From assembly GCA_965656605.1 (NCBI GenBank), contig CBFHLC010000034.1:1-23885 (forward strand): a stretch of 23,885 bases of DNA, given 5' to 3'. Both the position numbers and the translations under genes were made by a program. The DNA is from Litorivicinus sp965656605 (GTDB lineage Bacteria; Pseudomonadota; Gammaproteobacteria; Pseudomonadales; Litorivicinaceae). The notes below the pieces were generated by a model. It did not search any database. It had not been told where the DNA came from and was given only the letters and a program-made list of their open reading frames with translations. This document shows, in pieces, positions 1-6,216 of the stretch. Position 1 is the first letter of the stretch. Each line of letters begins with the position of its first letter.

Positions 1-1810
1 TCGGCGCAACCTGCCGTTGTGCACGGGCTAGCCGCCACTGCTCCTCGCGAGGGGCATCCCCTAGGATCCAGATCGAACCGGCGGGCACTTTGATTTCCAC
101 CACACAACTGGCCGAGTTTTTAATACTCGGCGGACCACCCCAGTGAACATGAACCTCGATCTGGTCCCAGTGCCAACGCTGGCCTGCAAAGCACGCGGCT
201 CCATCGGTTCGGCTTGGCTCGCCGGTCAATAGCTGCCCCACCTCAAAGCGCGCATCCAGTGCGGAAAAGCCACCGGCATGGTCGGCATCCCCATGGCTCA
301 AAAGCACACGGTCCAAATGACGAACGCCTTGCTTTCGAAAGCTTGGAATCGCCTCCCAGCCCACGGCACCCAAACGGCCAGGTTGCGCAGGGGCCGCATC
401 AATCATCCAGTGCTGACCGCCCGCACTTAAACGAGCCGCTTGGCCCGCCCCGACGCTGTACAACCACAATCCTTGCGCCGGTGCTTGCATCAATAGCGGA
501 ACACACAACAACCCGCCGAGGCTTGCGATTGGCCAGACCATCGCCAGGGCTAACACCCCCATCAAACACCCTTGTGCCCATGACAGGCTGTAGTGAGGCA
601 GCCAGGACAAGTAGCTCAGCAGTCCATTGCTAAAAGCACTCCACGGCCACCAAAGATCGGTAGCCAGTCCGAATACCAGCGCCGGCGCACCCAGCACGCC
701 GACAAGCGGAACCCAGACGGCATTACTGATCACACTGAATAATCCGGCTCCCATCCCCATCAAAACCGACAAACTGGATAACCCCAGCAGCATGCCAGCT
801 ACCTTGCGGGCGCGACTGACCCCGGCTCGTGCGCACATCAGAATCCAGCCAACCGCACCAAACGACAACCAGGTTCCGGAAGATCCGGACGCGGCCGGCC
901 AAATCACCAAGCAAATGGATAAACAAACGGCCCACAACGCTGAAACGTCCCAACGGCGGGGACTCTGGTTACACCACCACAGCAAGAAACCGATAAACGA
1001 GCGGATAATCGGAAGCTTGGTCGGTAGCGCCCACACCACTCCTGCCACCCCCATTAGCAACATGCCTCGGCGGCGTATCGCTCCCCCGACGAACTGGCTC
1101 CAGGAAGGTGTCAGCGCGCTTAATAGCCCGACCGCCATCGCCAGATGCAAGCCAGAAGGGGAAAACAGATGCCCCAAGCCCGAGGTCTCAAGCGCAGCCT
1201 GACGAGACTGGCCCCAGTCCGGTTTTTGCCCCAATAACATGCCGGCACCCAGCCACTGACCGGCTTGCGACGCACCTTTGAGTGAATCCAGCCAACGTTT
1301 GCGCACGACGAAATTTAAAGGGGCGGCGGACATGCGCTCATGCACACCTCGTTGGACTCGCGCGCGCCCGCGAATCTGCTTGGACATTTGAGCAAATGCC
1401 ATATCCCTCGCGCTGGGGGTCACCGCAATGCCTTTGACCTTGAGTGGCAAGGACCACACCTCGCCAGGCATCGGACGCCACGCCATCACTGACCAGCCCA
1501 GCTGAATCCTGCCGGCGTACGGACCGTTGATAATTCGGGCCTCGCCGTATCCTTGACCCTGTGAGTAGCTCTCGCTGAGCAGCTGCACCGGTGCTCGAAT
1601 CGTCGCCCGAAAATCCTGCGGCCACAGATCAGCAGCCAAAAACGTCACACGCCCCAGTTGAATGCAAAAAACGACACTAAACGCGACCGAACCCACGCCC
1701 AAACGACCTATTAGCAGGCCTACGCAGATCAGACCTAACAGAGATAGGCTAAACTGGGGTGGCAAAAAACCGGGCAGCGCGAGCGCAAAAACAAGACCTA
1801 GATAAAACAT
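1..1810 (-). CDS. comEC: ComEC/Rec2 family DNA-uptake channel protein (partial, C-terminus beyond window)
   Basis: On the minus strand an uninterrupted frame runs from an ATG at 1810 to the window edge (603 codons). ComEC is the inner-membrane channel that takes single-stranded DNA into the cytoplasm during natural transformation. The first residues are strongly hydrophobic. A soluble stretch follows, then the competence-domain core with a motif like SGLGHLFSPSGLHLAMA near residue 210 (family form: GHLLAISGLH), then many membrane segments. From about residue 460 the metallo-beta-lactamase-like domain begins, with LLSHGDADHAGG holding the H-x-D-x-D-H metal-binding pattern. Family members are about 750 residues, so roughly 150 are missing off the left edge. 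No frameshift or stop is seen. The start has only a weak ribosome site. The neighbouring DUF2062 and lol genes are the usual neighbours in Pseudomonas-like genomes. Identification is confident; whether the organism is competent is not shown here. Confidence 0.92.
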   Translation of the reverse strand, partial: MFYLGLVFALALPGFLPPQFSLSLLGLICVGLLIGRLGVGSVAFSVVFCIQLGRVTFLAADLWPQDFRATIRAPVQLLSESYSQGQGYGEARIINGPYAGRIQLGWSVMAWRPMPGEVWSLPLKVKGIAVTPSARDMAFAQMSKQIRGRARVQRGVHERMSAAPLNFVVRKRWLDSLKGASQAGQWLGAGMLLGQKPDWGQSRQAALETSGLGHLFSPSGLHLAMAVGLLSALTPSWSQFVGGAIRRRGMLLMGVAGVVWALPTKLPIIRSFIGFLLWWCNQSPRRWDVSALWAVCLSICLVIWPAASGSSGTWLSFGAVGWILMCARAGVSRARKVAGMLLGLSSLSVLMGMGAGLFSVISNAVWVPLVGVLGAPALVFGLATDLWWPWSAFSNGLLSYLSWLPHYSLSWAQGCLMGVLALAMVWPIASLGGLLCVPLLMQAPAQGLWLYSVGAGQAARLSAGGQHWMIDAAPAQPGRLGAVGWEAIPSFRKQGVRHLDRVLLSHGDADHAGGFSALDARFEVGQLLTGEPSRTDGAACFAGQRWHWDQIEVHVHWGGPPSIKNSASCVVEIKVPAGSIWILGDAPREEQWRLARAQRQVAP

Positions 1811-1889
1811 CTGGGTAGACTGCCCACCCGCAGCGAGATTGACCTGCAAACACCGACAACGACGTCACAGAACCGCGCACGGAATTGCC

Positions 1890-2414
1890 ATGCCTAGGAA
1901 GATAATGCGAAAGCTGATTCCGCACCCCACAAGCTTGAAGAACTCGTGGGTCGGTGGCTTTTTGGGCAAAGTTCTAGAAGATCCTTACCTGTTTCATTTA
2001 AACCGGCGCTCGGTGTCATTGGGTGTGCTGGTAGGCTTGTGGTGGGCTTTCACACCACTGCCCGCACAAATGATACCCGCTGCACTAACCGCCTGGATCA
2101 TTCGAGCCAATCTGCCCATCGCGGTCGCTCTGGTTTGGATTAGCAACCCGCTAACCATGCCACCGATCTTGTTAACAGCCTATGCGCTAGGGGCCAGCCT
2201 ATTAGGCATGCCGATTCTGCCGCCCAGCGAAGGAATGAGTTGGGAGTGGGTTCGGGGGCAGCTGGCCAGCGTCTGGGCCCCTCTGTTGTTGGGCTGCTTT
2301 GTGATCAGCACGGCCAGCGCCGCGCTGGGATATGCTGCCATGCGCCTATGGTGGGAGTCACAAGTGCGCCAAAGCTGGCGCAAGCGAAAAGCTAGGCGAG
2401 CTGACCGCCGCTGA
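1890..2414 (+). CDS. DUF2062 family inner-membrane protein
   Basis: 174 residues from the ATG at 1890. An upstream in-frame start at 1839 exists, but the family begins MPRK/MPRR, and GGA lies six bases before this ATG. The protein has a basic N-terminus, the typical LEDPYLFHLNRRSVSLG stretch (about residues 29–45), then hydrophobic segments around the family signatures FTPLPAQM and ISNPLTMPP, and a very basic C-terminal tail. DUF2062 proteins are small membrane proteins of unknown function, often beside comEC and lol genes, as here. The gene is divergent from comEC (79 bases apart) and converges on lolD, with the last 23 bases of the two coding sequences overlapping. No biochemical role can be assigned. 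Confidence 0.85.
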   Translation: MPRKIMRKLIPHPTSLKNSWVGGFLGKVLEDPYLFHLNRRSVSLGVLVGLWWAFTPLPAQMIPAALTAWIIRANLPIAVALVWISNPLTMPPILLTAYALGASLLGMPILPPSEGMSWEWVRGQLASVWAPLLLGCFVISTASAALGYAAMRLWWESQVRQSWRKRKARRADRR

Positions 2415-3063
2415 GGGTCAACTGACGATCGGTATCCCGCGCCAACGTCAAATCGTGCGTCACGATCACCAACGCTAATTCGGACTCTCGCACCAGTTGC
2501 GACAACAGCGCTTGGATCTGGTCTGCGGTCTCGCCATCTAGATTCCCGGTCGGCTCGTCCATCAAGACCACCGATGGTGAGGGCGCCAAAGCGCGTGCGA
2601 TGGCCACGCGCTGACGCTCGCCACCGGATAACTGTCCAGGCACATGCGCCAGACGATGCCCTAAACCCACCCGGTCCAACCATTCAGCGGCCTGCCCCAT
2701 GGCCTCAGTGTGCCTGCGGCCGGCCAAGCGTAGTGCCAAAGCGACGTTCTCTTGGGCGCTGAATTCAGGCAACAAATGATGGAATTGAAACACCATGCCC
2801 AAGCGTCCTGCGCGCCAATGATCGCGCGCCGATGCCCCGTGCGGATAGGCTTTGCCACATAACTCTACCTGCCCAGCGCTGGGCAGACTGAGCCCCGCCA
2901 ACAAGTTCAATAGACTGGTTTTTCCGCTGCCCGAACGCCCCACAATTGCCACTTGCTCGGCGGCACTGAGGACGAAATCCAGATCGGAAAAGAGCTCGAA
3001 CTGACCCTCGCCATGGCCAAAGACTTGGCCCAGTTGGCGCGCACGCAAGACTTCAGTGGCCAC
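2392..3063 (-). CDS. lolD: LolD, ATPase of the lipoprotein-releasing ABC transporter
   Basis: 223 residues from a GTG at 3063. A longer frame opens upstream, but it lies inside lolC and has no family counterpart; GAGG sits about nine bases before the GTG. LolD powers extraction of outer-membrane lipoproteins from the inner membrane and their transfer to LolA. Visible motifs are Walker A GRSGSGKT (42–49), the Q-loop inside FQFHHLLPEFSAQENVA (diagnostic of LolD), the signature LSGGERQRVAIARAL, Walker B VVLMDEP with D-loop GNLD, and the switch histidine VTHD. Length matches E. coli LolD (233). The start overlaps the lolC stop by 11 bases, indicating translational coupling. The 3' end overlaps DUF2062 on the other strand. 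Confidence 0.94.
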   Translation of the reverse strand: MATEVLRARQLGQVFGHGEGQFELFSDLDFVLSAAEQVAIVGRSGSGKTSLLNLLAGLSLPSAGQVELCGKAYPHGASARDHWRAGRLGMVFQFHHLLPEFSAQENVALALRLAGRRHTEAMGQAAEWLDRVGLGHRLAHVPGQLSGGERQRVAIARALAPSPSVVLMDEPTGNLDGETADQIQALLSQLVRESELALVIVTHDLTLARDTDRQLTLSGGQLA

Positions 3064-4288
3064 TAGAGAGTACCTCGGCTGGTTGAGTTCGCGCGGCCCG
3101 CCATGCCGGGTATAAGGTAGATAACAGGCACAGACCAAAGGACCCCAGCACAATGGTGATCACATCGCTGGCTAAAGGCTCGCTGGGTAAATATGAGATG
3201 AAATAGGCATCAGCCGAGAACAGAACAAAGCCAAAGGTCGATTCAATGAAATCCAAGATCTCAGGCACATTGAAGGCAACCAGCAACCCCAGCCCAGACC
3301 CTAGCAAAACACCCACTAAACCGATCGCAACGCCTTGCACAATAAAGGTCGCCAACACCTGCCCCGGCCCCATTCCCATTACGCGTAATACTGCAATGTC
3401 TGGACGCTTGGCATTCACTGTCATCACCAAGGTGGCGACAATGTTGAAGGCGGCGACAGCGACAATCATCGCCAACAGCAGGCCAATCATGGTTTTCTCA
3501 AGCGCGATTGCCTGAAACAAGTTGCCGTGGGTCCGCGTCCAATCCCTGGCTCTGAATTGATCACCCGCCAGCTCGCGCAACTGCGCAGGCGCCATGAACA
3601 GGTCATCAAACTTCACCCGAATACCGTCGATGGTCCCTTTTTGTCGTTTCAACTTGGCCGCGTCTTGCCAGTGCATGTAGGCCAGTGTGCCATCCAGCTC
3701 GGCACCGACCTCGAATACGCCGACGAGTGTTAGGCGCTTCAGGCGCGGCCGAACGCCGGCCAGAGTCAGGTTGGCTTCAGGAATCAGCAAGGTCACCGGA
3801 TCGCCTAATGACAATCCCATACGGCTGGCCAGCAAGCTGCCCATCACGATGCCAAATTCGCCGGGGGCCAAGTTGGCCAGCTCGCCGCGCACCATATGCT
3901 GCGGCAAAATCGACACGTCGACCTCGTGAGTCGGATCAATTCCGTAGTAGACCAGCGGATTAACCTGACCCGATTGGGTCAACATCCCCTGCCCCTCGGT
4001 CCAAGGGGCCACCCCTGCAACGCCGGGAGTCGCGCGTAACGACGGCAACAGGCTCTCCCAATCACTCAGCGGCACGTCGGAATACAGCACGCCATGCGGC
4101 ACCATGCCCAGAATTCGAGTCCGCAATTCCTTATCAAACCCGTTCATGACGCTTAACACGACAATCAATACCGCCACACCCAACACCAGCCCAATCATCG
4201 AGACGGCCGATATAAAACTGACGAAGGACTCGCCCTTGCGAGCGCGGGTGTAACGAAGGCCGATAGCCAAAGGGAGTGGTAATTGCAT
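3053..4288 (-). CDS. lolC: LolC/LolE family lipoprotein-releasing permease
   Basis: 411 residues from the ATG at 4288. A TTG at 4300 would add four residues, but the ATG places exactly eight residues before the conserved IG-LRYTRA segment, as in LolE and Pseudomonas LolC. The layout is one N-terminal membrane helix (about 20–45, LGVAVLIVVLSVMNGF), a large periplasmic domain, then three C-terminal helices in the FtsX-like fold. The N-terminus (IGLVLGVAVLIVVLSVMNGF, MVPHG) and the C-terminal part (SADAYFISYLPSEP) resemble LolE. The middle (RTHGNLFQAIALEKTMIGLLL) and final YPAWRAARTQPAEVLS resemble LolC. With lolD it makes a two-gene unit, and no second permease gene is adjacent. It may pair with a distant LolE or form a homodimer (LolF-like). 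Confidence 0.9.
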   Translation of the reverse strand: MQLPLPLAIGLRYTRARKGESFVSFISAVSMIGLVLGVAVLIVVLSVMNGFDKELRTRILGMVPHGVLYSDVPLSDWESLLPSLRATPGVAGVAPWTEGQGMLTQSGQVNPLVYYGIDPTHEVDVSILPQHMVRGELANLAPGEFGIVMGSLLASRMGLSLGDPVTLLIPEANLTLAGVRPRLKRLTLVGVFEVGAELDGTLAYMHWQDAAKLKRQKGTIDGIRVKFDDLFMAPAQLRELAGDQFRARDWTRTHGNLFQAIALEKTMIGLLLAMIVAVAAFNIVATLVMTVNAKRPDIAVLRVMGMGPGQVLATFIVQGVAIGLVGVLLGSGLGLLVAFNVPEILDFIESTFGFVLFSADAYFISYLPSEPLASDVITIVLGSFGLCLLSTLYPAWRAARTQPAEVLSSGH

Positions 4289-4352
4289 GGGCGCATTCAA
4301 CCACAGTCCCAGTCATCCCCCAAGGAACAAGGGCAAGCTAGCCAGTGACTGC

Positions 4353-4358
4353 TATGTT
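4353..4358 (+). promoter_or_regulatory. Candidate extended -10 for a leaderless PilZ transcript
   Basis: TATGTT at 4353–4358 is preceded by TG at 4350–4351, giving the extended -10 pattern TGcTATGTT. A transcript starting the usual six or seven bases downstream would begin at or next to the A of the PilZ ATG (4365). No convincing Shine-Dalgarno is present: AGGG lies directly against the ATG, too close to work. There is no clear -35. This is inference from motif spacing only. Confidence 0.35.
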
Positions 4359-4364
4359 TAAGGG

Positions 4365-4928
4365 ATGACACAAGAACGCAGAAACTACTTCCGGATGGCG
4401 CAACGGGTCGCCATGGAAATCAAACCGCTGGATCCCGCGCGAGCCACCGATCCCGCCGCCCCCTTGGCTGACGATGGCACCCAAAGGTTTCGCCTGCTGA
4501 GCGAGCTGGAGGCCATGCATGCCGAAAGCCAATCAATGCTGGCCAGCCTGACTCGCCGGGATCCGGAGCTCAGCCGATTCCTGCGCCTGATGGATCGTAA
4601 GATTCGTCTGGTCGCTGAGGCCTGCGTCGACAACGATGAAGTTCCCCTGCCGGATCAAGAAACCGAGGTGAATCTGAGTGCCGGCGGATTGTCCTTTGGC
4701 AGCCCTAACAAGCTGGAATCGGGTTCATACCTGTCCGTTCGCTTGTTGCTATTACCTGAGCGCGCCGGGCTGCTGCTGAAAAGTCGCGTGATCCGGTCCA
4801 CTCAAAAAGACGGTCATTGGCTGATCCAGTGCGAGTTTTTACACATATCAGAGCCGGATCGAGCGGTGATTACCCGACATCTGATGCAGGTCGAGCAGCG
4901 CAAACGCGCCGTGGAGTTAGAAAAATGA
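4365..4928 (+). CDS. PilZ domain protein with helical insertion, probable c-di-GMP receptor
   Basis: 187 residues. PilZ domains bind cyclic di-GMP through an N-terminal RxxxR and a D/NxSxxG motif. Both are present: R6–R10 in ERRNYFRM, and N103-L-S-A-G-G. The two are normally about 25–30 residues apart; here about 90 residues separate them. The intervening stretch has a disordered Pro/Ala part (21–38) and a long charged helical region (about 40–88), probably an oligomerising coil. The beta-barrel continues to about residue 165 and a basic helix ends the protein. Start choice is fixed because the next Met would remove RxxxR. Its stop overlaps the next gene's start as ATGA. A PilZ gene at this place beside lolC matches Pseudomonas gene order (from memory). 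Target unknown. Confidence 0.85.
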   Translation: MTQERRNYFRMAQRVAMEIKPLDPARATDPAAPLADDGTQRFRLLSELEAMHAESQSMLASLTRRDPELSRFLRLMDRKIRLVAEACVDNDEVPLPDQETEVNLSAGGLSFGSPNKLESGSYLSVRLLLLPERAGLLLKSRVIRSTQKDGHWLIQCEFLHISEPDRAVITRHLMQVEQRKRAVELEK

Positions 4929-5206
4929 AAGCGCTATTGCTAACCGCTGCGTTGTCGACAAGCGCCATTGCCATGGCGGATACGTTGCAAATACCGCTGG
5001 GCCAGCAAGGCGATCCGAGCATCCAGACGCCTGCACGTGGTGCGACGATGTCGACCGTGGCCAAGCACTTTGGTACGCCCACAAAGATTGCCCCGGCGGT
5101 CGGTGATCCGCCGATTGCCACTTGGCATTACCCGCAATTCCGAGTCTACTTTGAGTATGACAAGGTTATTCATAGCGTTAAAAGCCCTACTTCTACTCAG
5201 CCTTAG
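4925..5206 (+). CDS. Small conserved exported protein of unknown function
   Basis: 93 residues, starting at an ATG that shares an ATGA with the PilZ stop. Residues 1–18 form a Sec signal peptide (charged Lys, hydrophobic core, cleavage after AIAMA, before DTLQIP). The mature part of about 75 residues has the pattern of a small gammaproteobacterial family: LGQQG, RGATMSTVAKHFGTP, PAVGDPPIATWHY, FRVYFEYDKVIHSV. I recognise the family shape but know no demonstrated function. Homologues I recall carry uninformative names. There are no cysteines or obvious catalytic residues. Its last 50 bases overlap the start of btuF in another frame, so the three genes 4365–5951 are probably cotranscribed. Confidence 0.75.
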   Translation: MKALLLTAALSTSAIAMADTLQIPLGQQGDPSIQTPARGATMSTVAKHFGTPTKIAPAVGDPPIATWHYPQFRVYFEYDKVIHSVKSPTSTQP

Positions 5207-5951
5207 CGGCTCAGCCACAGCTGAGCTGAGATTGATCAGCCTGACACCAGCCATCACCGAAACCTTGATGGCGTTTGACCTGGGTGAGCAGATAGTCGGG
5301 CGTGATCAAGCCAGCGAGGGCGTGAATGCCCCGATCGTGGCCGATTATCGCCAGGTCAATATTGAAGCGGTATTGGCACTCAACCCCACCCATGTGATCG
5401 CTTGGCAAGACTCATTGCCTGCGCACCTTAGCCAGCAGCTGGCCGCATTTGACATCCCCGTGCTGGTCTCTAAAACCCGCACGTTGCAGGACTGGCTAAA
5501 CAGCAGCCGGGATTTAGAAATAGCGCTAACCGGTGTGAGTGAGCACTCTGATTCATGGCGTTTAGCGTTCCAGCAACTACGCCATGAATATGCCGACAGC
5601 CCCCCAGTCAACACCCTGTGGCTGTTGTGGGATCGCCCTTTGATGGCTGTGGGAGGCCTCGGCTATTTAAACGAAGCGATCCAGCTATGTGGCGGTCAAA
5701 ACCCCTATGGCGATCTAGCGCTGATTGGCCCCACCATTGATCCTGAATCTGTCATCCGTAGCAACGTGGAGCTGATTATCGGCAATCCAGAGTGGGCATC
5801 TTTGTTCGCTGAATACACAGAGATTCCAGCCATTGCCAATCAACAAATTTGGCAGCCCGAGGGCAACGGCCTGGCCCGGCCGGGCCCGAGCCTGATCGAT
5901 GGGCTAGAGCAGCTGTGCCAGCGCGTAGACATCACTCGAAAGTCGCTTTGA
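5157..5951 (+). CDS. btuF: BtuF-like periplasmic cobalamin-binding protein
   Basis: 264 residues from the ATG at 5157. The same frame is open further upstream, but the signal peptide (MTRLFIALKALLLLSLSGSATA, cleaved before ELRLIS) fixes this start. It belongs to the helical-backbone metal/B12-binding proteins that deliver substrate to BtuCD. Visible hallmarks are LISLTPAITETLMAFDLGEQIVGRD, VNIEAVLALNPTHVIAW, and a C-terminal lobe with GGLGYLNEAIQLCGGQNPYGD and PTIDPESVIRSNVELIIG. There is no lipobox cysteine, so it is soluble in the periplasm, as in E. coli BtuF (266 residues). The gene lies upstream of the cobalamin riboswitch and so is probably outside its control. It overlaps the small exported gene by 50 bases. 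B12 is favoured over iron-siderophore because btuB and btuCD are nearby. Confidence 0.87.
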   Translation: MTRLFIALKALLLLSLSGSATAELRLISLTPAITETLMAFDLGEQIVGRDQASEGVNAPIVADYRQVNIEAVLALNPTHVIAWQDSLPAHLSQQLAAFDIPVLVSKTRTLQDWLNSSRDLEIALTGVSEHSDSWRLAFQQLRHEYADSPPVNTLWLLWDRPLMAVGGLGYLNEAIQLCGGQNPYGDLALIGPTIDPESVIRSNVELIIGNPEWASLFAEYTEIPAIANQQIWQPEGNGLARPGPSLIDGLEQLCQRVDITRKSL

Positions 5952-5984
5952 TTCTGTCCTGCAATCCTTCTATTCTCCACCCCG

Positions 5985-6162
5985 CTTGTGGTGACCGACT
6001 GGCGTCGGTGTAACAGGGAACTCGGTTTAAGTCCGAGGCTGCCCCCGCAACGGTAAGTTTTCTGCACAATTTTGCGCGACCGGCTAGGCCACTGTCATTT
6101 TGATGGGAAGGCGCCGCGACCTCCAAAGGACGGATGAAAACGAGCCCGGAGACCTACCCCAA
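5985..6162 (+). ncRNA. Cobalamin (AdoCbl-type) riboswitch aptamer
   Basis: The core of the B12 element is plainly visible in order. First comes the aptamer core at 6010–6058: GTAACAGGGAA, a stem CTCGG/CCGAG around TTTAAGT, then GCTGCCCCCGCAACGGTAAG. Next is the B12-box part GCCACTG at 6088–6094, GGGAAGGCGCCGCGAC at 6105–6120, and the closing CGAGCCCGGAGACC at 6141–6154. The order and conserved blocks match the Cobalamin family. The element lies between btuF and btuB, 49 bases upstream of the btuB ATG. It is expected to repress btuB when adenosylcobalamin is abundant. The exact 5' edge is uncertain by roughly 10–20 bases. Confidence 0.95.
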
Positions 6163-6172
6163 GCGTAAATTT

Positions 6173-6216
6173 ACTCAACTGAACGGGTGGTTCAGTCAAC
6201 GGAGTTCACAATGAAC
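6173..6216 (+). promoter_or_regulatory. Candidate btuB riboswitch expression platform with alternative hairpins at the RBS
   Basis: A perfect hairpin ACTGAAC–GGGTG–GTTCAGT spans 6178–6196. ACTC (6173–6176) can extend it by pairing with GAGT (6202–6205), which contains most of the Shine-Dalgarno GGAG (6201–6204). A second hairpin, GTTCA–CAA–TGAAC (6204–6216), encloses the ATG. The pentamers TGAAC and GTTCA each occur twice, so mutually exclusive pairings are possible. There is no U-run, so translational rather than transcriptional control is inferred. Confidence 0.55.

Noticed and set aside
214..1202. Two plus-strand open frames of 139 and 191 codons (214–633, 627–1202)
   Set aside because: They lie antisense to an uninterrupted comEC frame with recognisable motifs; their translations are rich in Pro/Ser/Arg/Thr with no domain, typical of shadow frames in GC-rich DNA.
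2180..2683. 167-codon minus-strand open frame over lolD and DUF2062
   Set aside because: It is out of frame with lolD, whose motifs fully account for the strand; composition is Arg/Gly-rich shadow sequence.
4968..5156. Upstream extension of the btuF frame
   Set aside because: The extra 63 residues are Arg-rich shadow sequence within the exported-protein gene, and would place the signal peptide in the middle of the protein.
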